Of a stretch of 64,000 nucleotides of DNA, positions 1 through 9,674 are shown piece after piece (position 1 is the stretch's first letter; each line of letters opens with the position of its first letter). The stretch comes from Blastopirellula marina DSM 3645 (lineage in GTDB: Bacteria; Planctomycetota; Planctomycetia; Pirellulales; Pirellulaceae), in assembly GCF_000153105.1 (NCBI RefSeq), contig NZ_CH672376.1:611092-675091 (forward strand), written 5' to 3'. The notes beneath the pieces were generated by a model. It ran no database searches, was not told the DNA's origin, and saw only the letters and a list, made by a program, of their open reading frames with translations. The translations under genes and the position numbers were made by a program.

Positions 1-399
1 GTCAATGACTCCTCCCCCCTTGATGAAGCGGCTGCCAAAGACGCACTCGTAGCCTTCCTTGAGTTTCTCCCAGTAGACGACCACATCGCGGCAATCGTCC
101 GACTCATCCGCCATCATGATCACCACGGCGTCGCCCGTGTAATGTTGCAAGCCGTATTGGATTGCGCGGCCAAAGCCGTGCGGACCAGGATTGCTCACCG
201 GCTTGACTTCGGGAGTTTCGCCGGCGACCTTTTGCAAAACCTCCCACGTCTGGTCAGTGCTTCCGTCATCGACCACCACGATTTCGTGGGGCACCTTTTG
301 CAGACGCAACTCCAAGTGCAGATGCTCCACGGTGGACGCAATACAACCCTCCTCGTTGCGAGCCGGAATAACTACCGAGAGTTTATTGAGCGTATTCAT
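1..399 (-). CDS. Family 2 glycosyltransferase, N-terminal part (runs off left edge)
   Basis: The first 133 residues of a GT-A fold glycosyltransferase are visible; the rest lies beyond the left edge. The N-terminus has the usual family 2 opening (VVIPARNEE near residue 8), then the nucleotide-binding VVVDDGSTD motif, and an ADESDD segment in the place of the metal-binding D-x-D region. This resembles dolichol-phosphate mannosyltransferase-type enzymes that move a sugar from a nucleotide donor to a lipid or glycan acceptor at the inner face of the membrane. The ATG at 399 begins 46 bases after the stop of the upstream epimerase gene, so the three genes probably form one envelope-polysaccharide operon. 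The exact substrate cannot be told. Confidence 0.85.
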   Translation of the reverse strand, partial: MNTLNKLSVVIPARNEEGCIASTVEHLHLELRLQKVPHEIVVVDDGSTDQTWEVLQKVAGETPEVKPVSNPGPHGFGRAIQYGLQHYTGDAVVIMMADESDDCRDVVVYWEKLKEGYECVFGSRFIKGGGVID

Positions 400-445
400 A
401 GCGAGGGTTATAAATGCTGGGAAAATCGGGAAGCGGATGCGTACA

Positions 446-1510
446 TCAATCTGCAACCAGGTCGAGCCAGTCGGGATGAGATTGAGCGAAGTCAGCAATT
501 TCATTCAACAGCATATCGAGGGAAATACGCGGCTGAAAATTCCAAACGCGTTTGGCGCGGGCAGAGTCTAGCACCATCCAAGGGACGTCAAACTTGCGCG
601 GCGTGCGGTCGGCCTGGACTTGATGAGGTCCCAACCTCTGTTCGCACCAACGGCTTAAATTGTATAACGAAATCGAGTTTTCAAGGCCTCCCGAAAGGTT
701 GAATACACGCTGCTCAGGCGTGCCTGAAAAAGCCATTTGCTGTTCCAACACGGGAGATACGTCGAGCGGGGAGAGTGCCGAACGAACCTGAATTCCGGTT
801 CCTTCATATCCCAAATAGCGGAGCGGCTTGCGGGCGTGCCAGGAGTGGATCCAGTAACTAAAGATGCCTTGCTCGGCGCGGCCAAATTGACCAGAACCCG
901 CCATCACGTCGCAGCGATTGACCCACACAGGGAATTCGTAAGCGCTCCCGTATTCCAAGGCCATCGTTTCCGAGGCGAGTTTGGTGGCCCCATAAAGAGA
1001 CAGGGGTGGAGTCGTGGAGAAATCTTCGCTCACCCCTTCGGCAGAAAGCCCAGGCGGAGCGTGTTCGTCCAAGACAGGCCGGCAAGCTCCTTCGTCCATC
1101 ACGAGATCTAATGTCGTTAAAGGGGCAATGGAGTACACCCTGCTGGTGCTCAAGAGAATGAACCCGGCCTGGACTCGACGGCAATACTCAAGCAGGTTGA
1201 TCGTGCCCAGGAGATTGTGTTCGACTAGTTGGCGACTGTTGCTGCGGCCGTCGATTCCGGCCAACACCGTGGGATTGGCTGACGCATCAATCACGTAGTC
1301 CACTTCAGGAAGATCCTGGAGGTCGCTACTACACCTAATATCACCGTGAATGAGTCGAACGCCTCGTTTGCGCAGGTCGTTGCGATTAAGCTCGCTTCCC
1401 GAACGGCTGAGATTGTCCAGGCCGATGATTTCGAAGGCCGACGTTTCTAACCATGCCTTGGCCAATACGCTCCCTACAAAGCCACAAACGCCGGTAATCA
1501 GAAGTTTCAT
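446..1510 (-). CDS. NAD-dependent sugar-nucleotide epimerase/dehydratase (extended SDR)
   Basis: A 354-residue extended short-chain dehydrogenase acting on nucleotide sugars. The chosen start (MKLLITG) puts the Rossmann glycine motif GVCGFVG at residues 7-13, where the family expects it; the open frame continues 31 codons upstream without recognisable sequence. The active-site YGATK supplies the Tyr and Lys of the YxxxK pair. Overall layout (IIGLDNLS, then HGDIR) resembles CDP-paratose/tyvelose 2-epimerase-like proteins. It lies between a second epimerase (65 bases upstream) and a glycosyltransferase, which fits synthesis of an activated deoxy or branched sugar for a surface glycan. Substrate is unassigned. 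Confidence 0.85.
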   Translation of the reverse strand: MKLLITGVCGFVGSVLAKAWLETSAFEIIGLDNLSRSGSELNRNDLRKRGVRLIHGDIRCSSDLQDLPEVDYVIDASANPTVLAGIDGRSNSRQLVEHNLLGTINLLEYCRRVQAGFILLSTSRVYSIAPLTTLDLVMDEGACRPVLDEHAPPGLSAEGVSEDFSTTPPLSLYGATKLASETMALEYGSAYEFPVWVNRCDVMAGSGQFGRAEQGIFSYWIHSWHARKPLRYLGYEGTGIQVRSALSPLDVSPVLEQQMAFSGTPEQRVFNLSGGLENSISLYNLSRWCEQRLGPHQVQADRTPRKFDVPWMVLDSARAKRVWNFQPRISLDMLLNEIADFAQSHPDWLDLVAD

Positions 1511-1575
1511 TCCATCCCCAAAACTAGGCGCTGTCGCTCCTAATCTTGGAAGCGAGCGACGCGCCGTAAGCCGCC

Positions 1576-2634
1576 TTATGCGGTCGCCAGTCGTTTTCGC
1601 CAACTATCCACAATCTGTTCTAGCGAGTTTTTAAGGGATACGCTCACCTCCCAATCAGGATAGTGGCTTTTGATCTTTGCCAAGTCGCTGTAATAACAAA
1701 TGTGATCGCCGATGCGATTCTGTTCAGAATAACTGTAAACTTGCGGGATTCCAGTCAATTCTTCCGTCAGCGCGAAGGCTTCCAAGATGGAACAAGAGTT
1801 TTCTTTCCCGCCGCCTAGATTGTACACTTCGCCGAATCTTGGCTTGGCAGCGAACGCTTCAATAAACCGAGCAATGTCGAGAGGGTGAATGTTGTCCCGA
1901 ACTTGCTTTCCTTGGTAACCAAAAATCGTGTAATGCTTCTGAGTTAAGTTGCACTTGACGAGGTAACTCAAAAAGCCGTGCAATTGTACTCCGGAATGCG
2001 CAGGGCCGGTCACGCAGCCTGCACGAAGACAACACGTAGGAATTCCGAAGTAACGGCCGTACTCTTGAACCATGAGATCGGCGGCGGCTTTGGAGGCTCC
2101 AAACAGCGAATGGGTGCATTGGTCTATCGACAGGGATTCGGGCACGCCTTGCTCGAACGTTTCGTCCGCATAATCAAACCGTTCGGCGGATTCCCGAAGA
2201 GGAATGGTATTGGGTCGGTCGCCATAGACTTTGTTGGTGGACATAAACACAAATGGCGAATCGGAACAAGTTCGTCGGACCGACTCTAGCAGATTGAGGG
2301 TGCCGATTGCGTTCGTGTCAAAATCGTCGAAAGCGATCGCCGCTGCTCGATCATGCGAAGGCTGCGCCGCCGTGTGAACAATCAAATCGGGCTTGAGTTG
2401 CTGGACCAGTTGAAGCACCCCCTCCCGGTCCCGAATGTCCAGTTCGTGGTGCTGAAAGTTAGCAACCGTGCGAGTGAGCTGATCTTGGTTCCATCGGGTA
2501 TCTCCCTCAGGCCCGAAAAAAACGGCTCTTTGATTGTTATCGACCCCATGCACCGCATACCCGATCTCGCCAAAATAGCGACACACTTCCGAACCGATTA
2601 AACCCGAGGAGCCTGTTATGAGTATCGTCTGCAT
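1576..2634 (-). CDS. NAD-dependent epimerase, extended SDR with Phe in place of the catalytic Tyr
   Basis: A 352-residue extended SDR starting at MQTILITG, giving the cofactor motif GSSGLIG at the right distance from the start. The sequence is related to CDP-paratose 2-epimerase-like proteins and to the neighbouring gene at 446-1510, with which it probably forms a pair acting in one sugar pathway. The segment that normally carries YxxxK reads FGASK, so the general catalytic Tyr is Phe. This may be a feature of the subfamily rather than decay, because the rest of the protein is intact and well conserved. It is the first visible gene of the operon; the 579 bases upstream hold no gene. Confidence 0.85.
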   Translation of the reverse strand: MQTILITGSSGLIGSEVCRYFGEIGYAVHGVDNNQRAVFFGPEGDTRWNQDQLTRTVANFQHHELDIRDREGVLQLVQQLKPDLIVHTAAQPSHDRAAAIAFDDFDTNAIGTLNLLESVRRTCSDSPFVFMSTNKVYGDRPNTIPLRESAERFDYADETFEQGVPESLSIDQCTHSLFGASKAAADLMVQEYGRYFGIPTCCLRAGCVTGPAHSGVQLHGFLSYLVKCNLTQKHYTIFGYQGKQVRDNIHPLDIARFIEAFAAKPRFGEVYNLGGGKENSCSILEAFALTEELTGIPQVYSYSEQNRIGDHICYYSDLAKIKSHYPDWEVSVSLKNSLEQIVDSWRKRLATA

Positions 2635-3213
2635 GATGTTGACTTTAAGGCGAAGCCGATTGGTGGAAGCTCTTATTGGCCGGCGTGGTGCAGGTCGATG
2701 CGTTGAGATCTGCAATCGAAAGAAGGAGCGATGAGAATTTCATTACACTCCATCGCATTAACAAAAAACGTTCCCAAACCCACCATTTTAGACCACGCCG
2801 CCGCACACTGCAAAAGTCTAGATAGGTGGGGGAGGCCAATCTCTTCGGAAAAACAAGTTGCTTCTTTACTTTGCGATTTTCCCTGTAGCTGCGTCACGGG
2901 CTTCTCGTGGGGCGCGCCTCCATTTCGGGCGCCACTTCACTTTGGGAGTTCGCATCTGCGTTCTTCCTGCAGTCAGTAGCTGACTCCCTGCTGCGCCAGA
3001 AGATACTTGGCCGACGGACGTTACGTTCCAGTTTCTGGCGTAAGTTGGTTCGCCACGAGTACGCGGACGCAACGTGATTCATCGTGCGTGTGCGATCCCT
3101 AGACATCTTTCCGCACATAAGGAAAGACTGATTGATGCCGGCAATCTTTCTCTCTAACTCGAGCTGCACGATCCCCTAGAAGCGGCGCCCTTTGATTCGG
3201 AAGCACAATTCGC
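2635..3213. other. Intergenic stretch, no gene seen
   Basis: The stretch between the epimerase start and the oxidoreductase stop shows no open frame with a recognisable product on either strand. It should hold the promoter for the minus-strand sugar operon near 2640-2750. No clear terminator was found for the oxidoreductase gene, whose transcript also runs leftward into this stretch. Confidence 0.5.
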
Positions 3214-4704
3214 TTACCGATCGAGATCCTTTTCAGGAGGTCCGTACAATCGAGAACCATCTGCAGCAAAGCGCCCGCCATGGACGGGGCAATCCCAAGT
3301 CTGCTCCGCTTCGTTCCAATGCACGACTCCACCCAGATGCGTGCAGACAGGATTCCGCTCATGAAGGCATCCGCTCGCGTCACGGCAGACGGCTTTGCGT
3401 TTGCCGTTCAAGTTGCCAACAGCGCCTTGACCAGGCTGGAGTCGCTCCACTTCGATCTCGCTCTTCGGCAACATTCGTTCGGCGTAATTGCCGACTGCAA
3501 TCATTTGTTCAGAGACGACATCAACGACAGAGGTCGGTTCGACGCGGGCGGGCGAAAGTACGTCTTCGAGCTCATGCGGCTTGCCTTCAAGCAGATCCGC
3601 GAGGATCGGTGCAGACGCGGTTCCCAACGAGAGGCCGACGCCGCTGAGGCCGGTGACGATCCAAACATTTTTGGTTCCAGCTACTTTCCCGATGAAGGGG
3701 AGGCCATCGGTCGGTTCAAACAATTCGGCGCTCCAGCGCGAGACAATTTCTTCGATCTCGAACCGATCGCGAATCCATGCTTCGAGCTCCTTGAAAGCTG
3801 CTTGTTCGCCGCCGTTGCCGGTGCGATGATCGCAACCGCCCGCCAAAATGACTCTTCCGTCTGCAGTCGCTCGACGCACGTAGAAATAAGGATCGGAGTC
3901 GTCCCAAAAGAGCGCTTCCGGCAGACTTGATTTGACCCTGGCCGCGATCACATACGACTGATAAGCAGGAGTCTGAAGATATAGACGCATCGACCCGGTA
4001 AAGTTGCAGTGCACGGCACAAACGACCTGGTCAAAGCGAACGCTTCCCTGGGCTGAACGTAGTGATACAGGATAACTTTCGGTAGGCCCAGCAATCATCG
4101 TCTGTTCAAACAGAACCCCGCCGGCAGCAACGACTCGATCGGTCAATTGCCGCAGATACGCGAAGGAATTGAACCGAGCCATCCCTGCGAGCTGATATCC
4201 GGCAACAGCCCTTTGGATGGGAACAGCATCCATCCATTGGGCCGTTAAACCGATGGCGTTGGTCGCGTTCAACTGATCGCGCAATGCATGAACATGGGAC
4301 GCTTTGTCTGTGTAATAGTAGGCGGGACAACGTGAAAACTCGACCGATTCATCCGCTAGATTTTCGATCGCACGAATCGCATCCAGACGGCTTTGCGTCA
4401 GGATCTTCGCTTTTTCGATTCCAAGTCGATCGATCAGCTTTTGCGCTCCCATTTCTGGGTGAGCATCCAAGTGCCCTGTACTTCCTCCGGTCGTTCCTGA
4501 TCCGATCAGGTTGGCTTCGCAAACCGTGACCCGGTGACCGCGGTTAAGAAGCTCCAGGGCGATACTTAGTCCTGAGATGCCTGCACCGATCACCAATATT
4601 TCGGTGTCGTGATCGCCGGATAACGCAGGAAACCGCTGTTCGAGCGGTTGATGCCGGATCCAATACGAGTTGTGGATCGCCAGATCTTTTGGTTTATCGC
4701 TCAT
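3214..4704 (-). CDS. FAD-dependent oxidoreductase (DAO fold) with C-terminal Rieske [2Fe-2S] domain
   Basis: A 496-residue flavoprotein from MSDKPKD. Near residue 36 the FAD-binding motif GAGISG follows EILVI, then a GSGTTG loop and a long D-amino-acid-oxidase-like domain; the GLSGVG segment near residue 370 is the typical second FAD contact. The last 60 residues are a Rieske domain with both ligand pairs, CTHLGG and CPVHGG. This architecture is widespread among soluble bacterial oxidases of unknown substrate, often annotated as gamma-glutamylputrescine oxidase-like or glycine/D-amino acid oxidase-like. It stands alone, with no neighbour on its strand within about 500 bases either side. The 20 codons of open frame upstream are probably not translated. 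Confidence 0.85.
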   Translation of the reverse strand: MSDKPKDLAIHNSYWIRHQPLEQRFPALSGDHDTEILVIGAGISGLSIALELLNRGHRVTVCEANLIGSGTTGGSTGHLDAHPEMGAQKLIDRLGIEKAKILTQSRLDAIRAIENLADESVEFSRCPAYYYTDKASHVHALRDQLNATNAIGLTAQWMDAVPIQRAVAGYQLAGMARFNSFAYLRQLTDRVVAAGGVLFEQTMIAGPTESYPVSLRSAQGSVRFDQVVCAVHCNFTGSMRLYLQTPAYQSYVIAARVKSSLPEALFWDDSDPYFYVRRATADGRVILAGGCDHRTGNGGEQAAFKELEAWIRDRFEIEEIVSRWSAELFEPTDGLPFIGKVAGTKNVWIVTGLSGVGLSLGTASAPILADLLEGKPHELEDVLSPARVEPTSVVDVVSEQMIAVGNYAERMLPKSEIEVERLQPGQGAVGNLNGKRKAVCRDASGCLHERNPVCTHLGGVVHWNEAEQTWDCPVHGGRFAADGSRLYGPPEKDLDR

Positions 4705-5159
4705 GGTAACCCTGTCCCTACGGCACAACTGTCCGGTACGTTCTTGAGGGAGTTTAGAAAGCACTTTTCGTGCCGGCGAAATTCTCCGGGCGCCAGAGGG
4801 GACTTTGCCGCTGACATCCTCCCTTTTTCTTGTCTCTAAGAATGGTCTTGGGTAATGTGCCGCGCCGCATCTCTGACAGAAGATTATCCATCATGCTTGT
4901 CGGGCGTTCACAACAAGCGAGAGTTCCGGCAACTCATCGCCGCCAGACAGATTTATGGATCGGACCGCCCAAAGACGACGCTATGCGGATCAGACGCGTC
5001 GAGAACGCCAATCGACGTCCCTCTTTTTCCCTAAAGGACAGGCGATGTGCAATCCTGGTACGACTTTCGCATATCTCCTCCGACGCAGATGCGGCGACTG
5101 TAATCGTCGTCGCTCCAATGGTGCGAGTTAAACACCCCAGCATGACCGAGGAGAGATCA
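4705..5159. other. Divergent intergenic region
   Basis: About 450 bases separate the minus-strand Rieske oxidoreductase from the plus-strand small protein gene. An open frame covers 4830-5159 in phase with the small gene, but its composition (Arg-rich, no recognisable features) and the good ribosome site just before 5160 argue that it is not translated. The region presumably holds both promoters. Confidence 0.45.
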
Positions 5160-5513
5160 ATGAACGCCCGATCCAAGTTTTACACGGAAGAAGACCTGAC
5201 CATGTGGGAACGCGTTAAGCGTTCGTTCGCCAACGATTGGGAACAAACCAAGGCCGATTTTGGCGTCGAGGGAAACCGCGATATGAACCAAGATTTGGAC
5301 GACACCGTCAAGCAAATGGCCGGATCTGATAATGCCTTTGAAAACCGTGAACAGGCATTTCGGTTTGGCTATACCGCGCAACGTCGATATCAGGAGAGTA
5401 ATCCTGAATGGAACGACGACCTGGAGCAGCGTCTCCGTGCGGACTACGACGGTGACTACGACGCCGATCGACAGTACATTCAGCACGCTTACGGTTTTCG
5501 TTACCCGACTTAA
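5160..5513 (+). CDS. Small acidic protein of unknown function
   Basis: A 117-residue protein from MNARSKFY. The ATG is chosen because GAGGAGAG lies about six bases before it, whereas the longer open frame has no ribosome site. The protein is highly charged, rich in Asp, Glu, Arg and Tyr/Phe, with no membrane segment or signal. It has a regular helical look (MWERVKRSFANDWEQTK, then an ENREQAFRFGY segment) that recalls small bacterial stress-type proteins, but no family can be assigned. Monocistronic by position. Confidence 0.7.
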   Translation: MNARSKFYTEEDLTMWERVKRSFANDWEQTKADFGVEGNRDMNQDLDDTVKQMAGSDNAFENREQAFRFGYTAQRRYQESNPEWNDDLEQRLRADYDGDYDADRQYIQHAYGFRYPT

Positions 5514-5752
5514 ATCGAACGCTTCCACCTATCTCACTTGTTGAGCCGCCGTCGCTCAGCAGGGAGTTCCGTCCCAGGCGAATTGCTGCTGAACTCATTT
5601 TGCTCAGAAGCGATTTGCCCAGGGGATTGGAAACTCGTCGATGCGCGTTGGCCGAGGAAATACGAGCCGTACTCTTAACGAATGCCGGCTGCGAGCTCAT
5701 CTTGGCTCCGAAATCTCCGCTTCGAGCAAGAATAGACCGGATTCTCACTCGC

Positions 5753-6499
5753 TCAGGATGCGGACGATTGAAAATTCCACGTGCGTTGAATCGGTTTGCA
5801 TTGCATCAGTGCTTCGCTCAATTGCATGTCATCGGCGAAGGTTGGCTGAGATAACTTGAAGACTTCGATCGAGACCGCGAACTCGGTTTGGTCAAAGGGC
5901 CACGGTTCGATGCAGACGTTTTTATCTTTGCACTGCCATATATCAAAGCGCGCTTTTCCGAGCGTCGTGATCTCCAGTTTTCGCTCCATCGCCGGAAGCG
6001 CACCCTGGCAGAGAATCAGCGAACAACGATCGCACCAGCGCATCAGTTGGTAGACTGCTTGGGCTTCCTTTTGTCCGATTTTCAGCTGGCGAAGAAGGGA
6101 GCGTCGATGTCCTTTTTCTTCGTCCAGCAGTTGGCGAAGAGGCTTTGAAACCTCTTCCTCCGAATACAAAAAATCGGCATGCAATGATTCAAGTATTCCA
6201 ATCCAACGATGCTTTTGATAGGCGTTGCGCAGCCGATCCCGCACTTCGACAAATCTTTCCTCGGCGGACATCGATTTCATCGTGAAGTCTTGGGGAGCGC
6301 CGGCGCGGGTTAGGCTGTTGCTGCTTCCTGCTCGAAACTCAATCTTTTGATCGTCGTGAATTGTGATCGCCGTAAGCGTCTCAAACCAGAAAGGACCGCG
6401 ATACGCTTCCTGAAAATGAGCTGCAATCGTTCCCGCAAGGAGTGCATGCGCCGGTTGGAAAATGATTTCCCACCCTGCGTCGACATTTTTCACAATCAT
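5753..6499 (-). CDS. DUF3891 family protein, last gene of the PLP/flavin operon
   Basis: A 248-residue protein recognised as DUF3891 by its beginning (GWEIIFQPAHALLAG, then AAHF and PFWFETL) and its helical, His- and Asp-containing body (WIGILESLHADFLY near residue 100, WCDRCSLILCQ near 155). The scattered His and Asp residues suggest a metal-dependent helical enzyme, but that is inference; the family has no established function known to me. Its ATG overlaps the stop of the decarboxylase gene by four bases, so translation is coupled and its job is probably within the same pathway. Confidence 0.75.
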   Translation of the reverse strand: MIVKNVDAGWEIIFQPAHALLAGTIAAHFQEAYRGPFWFETLTAITIHDDQKIEFRAGSSNSLTRAGAPQDFTMKSMSAEERFVEVRDRLRNAYQKHRWIGILESLHADFLYSEEEVSKPLRQLLDEEKGHRRSLLRQLKIGQKEAQAVYQLMRWCDRCSLILCQGALPAMERKLEITTLGKARFDIWQCKDKNVCIEPWPFDQTEFAVSIEVFKLSQPTFADDMQLSEALMQCKPIQRTWNFQSSAS

Positions 6500-8010
6500 G
6501 ATTGATCGATCCGGTCCAAAGTTGCCTGCGGCGGCTCTATCTGGGTAATGACAAGATTCTTCGCCAGCGGAAACTGATGCGATCGACTCTCTAAGAAGTG
6601 CATGAGATATCCCGCTGTATTGGGGAATGCCACTAGGTCGCCAATTTCGACGCCGTCGGGGAACCGCAGCTTGCGAAGCGTCAACAATTCCGATTCCATG
6701 CAGTAGGCGCCCACCAGATAACCCTCTATCGCTGGGGCCGGGTTTTGAACCTGAGAGCGAATGAGAATTGGATCCACGAGAAAGTCATCGCTACTGGTTC
6801 TGCATTGGGTACGATTCATCGCGAGTCCAATAAACCAATCCCCGTTGGGATGCTGCTTGCGAAAGACAACCCTGGCGATGGTCAGGCCGCAGCCGTCCAG
6901 GAGACTGCGCCCCGGTTCGCACCGAAGCTGGAGATTTCGTTCGCGAATTGCGGTCGCAATCGTCTTGTTTTCGCAGCGCCCGCTGAGCACCATTTCGAGC
7001 CATTGGGCCTGGACGCCTTCCTGATAATACGGATAGCAGTTTCTGCTGCCGTAAATTTTTTCCTCAATCGCCGTAAACCCCAATCCGTGGTTGCGATAGG
7101 TAATGGGATCACGCCGCTGGAGCAGCGATTCTCGATGGGCCTCCCAGAACGTTTCCCACTGACTCTTGTCTTCCAGATAGGACATCGGAACGCCGCCGCC
7201 GATATCGAGAAATTTGGGAACGTGTCCGAGTTCTCGCAGGCGGTCAATCAAGCCTAGACATTGGGAGATGGCGGAAACGCGTTGCGACGCACTGTATCCG
7301 TCCAAATGGAAGTGGATCCCGTCAATGCTCAGCGCAGGCGAGTCGAGGGCCCCACGATTTCGGCTGACAAAATCTTCAAACTGGCCGATGTCGATTCCAA
7401 ATCTTGAATGGAGTCGATTTCCGTCATGCTCAAATCCACTCAAGCGGAGTGCGATCGATGCCTGCGATGAGTCATTCGTTAGTAGCGACGCTAACTGCTC
7501 GAGCTCGTCTCCATTATCAATAGCGATCGTAACGCCATGCTGGACGCAGGCGGCGAGCAACGCTTCCTCTTTGATCGCCGCCGTACAGATGATGTGGGAA
7601 CGCCGCACGCCGTTGGCGACAACCTGCTGAAGCTCGGCAAGACTGGCGACATCGATTCCCGCGCCGCTGGCTGTCGCCTCGTCGACGAAACTCAGGCATT
7701 TGTTCGCTTTGCGGGCGAAGAAAACTTGAAAGTCGAGCTGATGGTCGGCGGCGACCCGATTGAAAGCGGCGAGATTCTTCGCCAGCGGGCTCGCATGCAG
7801 AATATTCAACGGAGAACCATGCTCGGCGACCCATCCCGACAACTCTTCGCTCTCCAGCACCGACTGCATCCAGGGCTCGATCCGCGCATCGAGTGGAGTC
7901 AGACCGCGGCAGTTTCGGCGCAGGCCCGTGTCGATACTCGCAGTGTTCGGATTGGTGATCAATTTCTCTGCTTCCAACTTGATAAACGTGGAACGATCGA
8001 CGCCGCCCAA
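6496..8010 (-). CDS. Fold-type III PLP-dependent decarboxylase (diaminopimelate/ornithine decarboxylase superfamily)
   Basis: A protein of up to 504 residues with the alanine-racemase-like barrel followed by a beta domain. FFARKANK around residues 89-96 holds the Lys that binds pyridoxal phosphate; FLDIGGG near 245 is the glycine-rich phosphate-binding loop; CEPGRSLLDG near 365 is the EPGR phosphate contact; and YCMESE with Cys near 445 corresponds to the active-site Cys region. Likely reaction: decarboxylation of a basic or diamino acid, comparable in role to SbnH of staphyloferrin B synthesis. The ATG at 8010 overlaps the upstream gene by 52 bases; a TTG at 7962 would instead overlap that stop by four bases, matching the other junctions of the operon, and could be the true start. 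Confidence 0.85.
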   Translation of the reverse strand: MGGVDRSTFIKLEAEKLITNPNTASIDTGLRRNCRGLTPLDARIEPWMQSVLESEELSGWVAEHGSPLNILHASPLAKNLAAFNRVAADHQLDFQVFFARKANKCLSFVDEATASGAGIDVASLAELQQVVANGVRRSHIICTAAIKEEALLAACVQHGVTIAIDNGDELEQLASLLTNDSSQASIALRLSGFEHDGNRLHSRFGIDIGQFEDFVSRNRGALDSPALSIDGIHFHLDGYSASQRVSAISQCLGLIDRLRELGHVPKFLDIGGGVPMSYLEDKSQWETFWEAHRESLLQRRDPITYRNHGLGFTAIEEKIYGSRNCYPYYQEGVQAQWLEMVLSGRCENKTIATAIRERNLQLRCEPGRSLLDGCGLTIARVVFRKQHPNGDWFIGLAMNRTQCRTSSDDFLVDPILIRSQVQNPAPAIEGYLVGAYCMESELLTLRKLRFPDGVEIGDLVAFPNTAGYLMHFLESRSHQFPLAKNLVITQIEPPQATLDRIDQS

Positions 8011-9674
8011 TTCTCGATTTCCGGATGAAGCTGACGACTGAGCGTGTCGTTACCAAGGATGCATCCATCGGTGACGCGTCCAAACACCGTCAGGCCAGCA
8101 GCATCCGAATGCGTTGAAGCTGTCGGACCCCCTTTTTCATCCACGTCGAATCCAATGTGTCGATTTTGTCGCGAGAGAATTCCTCGCTGGAACATCGCAG
8201 CGATCGGTCCATTAGAACGGGTCTCTAATGGCGAAGGAATGACCGCATTGATCACTAGATCGACATCGGACCTATTTTGTGGCGTCACAAGTCGCAGCGA
8301 TGCAGCGTCACTGGCCAACGTGGCGCCAGATACGAAACTTAGGTCGACGACGCCGACCTTTTCTAACGCCAAGATGCGGCGAACGTTCTCTGCCGGAGGA
8401 CCAAACGCAAGACGTTCCATCTCTACCTCGATCTGACGAAACGCAGGCCAAGCCTCTTCACAAAGTCCGCCATGATTGATGCAGTTTATCAACGCTGGAT
8501 AAAGCTGCCGCCAAGCTTCGCCCAGGGCAAAGGGCGCATTGGGCGGAATCCGCCCGAGCGCAACATCCACGGATTGCTGCATCAGATTGAGCGTAAGCCG
8601 TGAGTCGAAATTACTCGTTCGCCACCATTCAAACCACTGGGAAATTGTCGCGGAGGTTTCCGCATTGGGCGAAGTGACTTGGAGTGCGGCGGCTGCCGAA
8701 TCGAGGATTTGCTTCCAGATCTTTTCCCAAAATGCGCCTTGATCGATCGGCCGCGTGACCTCGCTGATCTGGCGAGATCCATCCTTCCAGATTTCGTCCC
8801 ACTGGCTAGGAATTGTCATCCTCGTTTTGACCGGCTTCGCCAACATCGGTCGACCGGTGCGTGAATAGGGAAGGATCGCCGCTGGCTCGGCGCCGCTTGG
8901 TTTGTAGCACAAAGCGCCTTGTTGCCGGACAAAATGGCCGCCACGGCCCTCCGTAAGCGCGAGCGCGGCGTCGATCCAGGTCAAGCCGAACCCTCGAACC
9001 GCCACTCGTCGTCCGGGAGGAACGCATGCCATCGATAGTTGACGATCTACCGGAAAAACGCTCTTGATGAATCGCTTCGAATCGACAGGCGGCAAGCTTG
9101 CCGGAGCTCGCCAACCTTCATGCCCGACCGTGACAACGACATCATGGACCAAAATCGAGTCCTGTTCGGTGGAAACTTTCCACATCGATTCGAGTCGCTC
9201 GACGTTTGTCACCTTTTGGCGACAAATTTTAACTACGAACGATTCCGAAATTTGGTCGCATACTTGGAGAAAACAATCGTGTAGGTATTCGCCGACGACC
9301 GCACGCGGCGAATAGCCGTCAGGATTCGCAAGCGTGGGATGGTGTCGCTCTAACCACTCGACGAGCGAGAGATTGGATTTTGGCCGTTCCTGACAATCTC
9401 GCCATGCGTCGATTCGCTCATTCGCGTAATTCATACGCAAAAAATGAGGCTGGTCGACCGCATAGATATTCCCTGCTCCCGGATCTCGCGACGGTTCAAA
9501 GATCGTAATGACGACGGGAACTGCAAGAGATTGTTGAGCGAAAACACGCGCGAAGGATTCGAGACAATACAATCCACGCGGTCCGCATCCAACAATCGCA
9601 AGACTATATGTCGAATGCGAGTCCCGCGGAAGGTCCGTCGCTGAGTCGCCCGAAGCTAGCTGCGCATCGCTCAT
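7959..9674 (-). CDS. FAD/NAD(P)-binding protein (NAD_binding_9 type)
   Basis: A 571-residue protein from MSDAQ. A dinucleotide-binding motif, IVGCGPRG, lies near residue 27, followed by the EPSRDPGAGNIY and HFLRMNYAN segments typical of the NAD_binding_9 family. A second glycine cluster (VRGFGLTWIDAALALTEGRGG) lies near residue 240. This family contains flavin-dependent oxidoreductases linked to amino-acid and natural-product synthesis. Its start overlaps the stop of the SbnA-like gene by four bases. In staphyloferrin B synthesis the SbnA product is oxidatively cleaved by SbnB, an ornithine-cyclodeaminase relative; no such gene is here, so this flavoprotein may take that place. That last point is inference only. 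Confidence 0.8.
   Translation of the reverse strand: MSDAQLASGDSATDLPRDSHSTYSLAIVGCGPRGLYCLESFARVFAQQSLAVPVVITIFEPSRDPGAGNIYAVDQPHFLRMNYANERIDAWRDCQERPKSNLSLVEWLERHHPTLANPDGYSPRAVVGEYLHDCFLQVCDQISESFVVKICRQKVTNVERLESMWKVSTEQDSILVHDVVVTVGHEGWRAPASLPPVDSKRFIKSVFPVDRQLSMACVPPGRRVAVRGFGLTWIDAALALTEGRGGHFVRQQGALCYKPSGAEPAAILPYSRTGRPMLAKPVKTRMTIPSQWDEIWKDGSRQISEVTRPIDQGAFWEKIWKQILDSAAAALQVTSPNAETSATISQWFEWWRTSNFDSRLTLNLMQQSVDVALGRIPPNAPFALGEAWRQLYPALINCINHGGLCEEAWPAFRQIEVEMERLAFGPPAENVRRILALEKVGVVDLSFVSGATLASDAASLRLVTPQNRSDVDLVINAVIPSPLETRSNGPIAAMFQRGILSRQNRHIGFDVDEKGGPTASTHSDAAGLTVFGRVTDGCILGNDTLSRQLHPEIENWAASIVPRLSSWKQRN

Noticed and set aside
6745-8041. Several plus-strand open frames of 90-170 codons opposite the decarboxylase
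   Set aside because: They are antisense shadows of a well-supported gene, with no landmarks and no ribosome sites.
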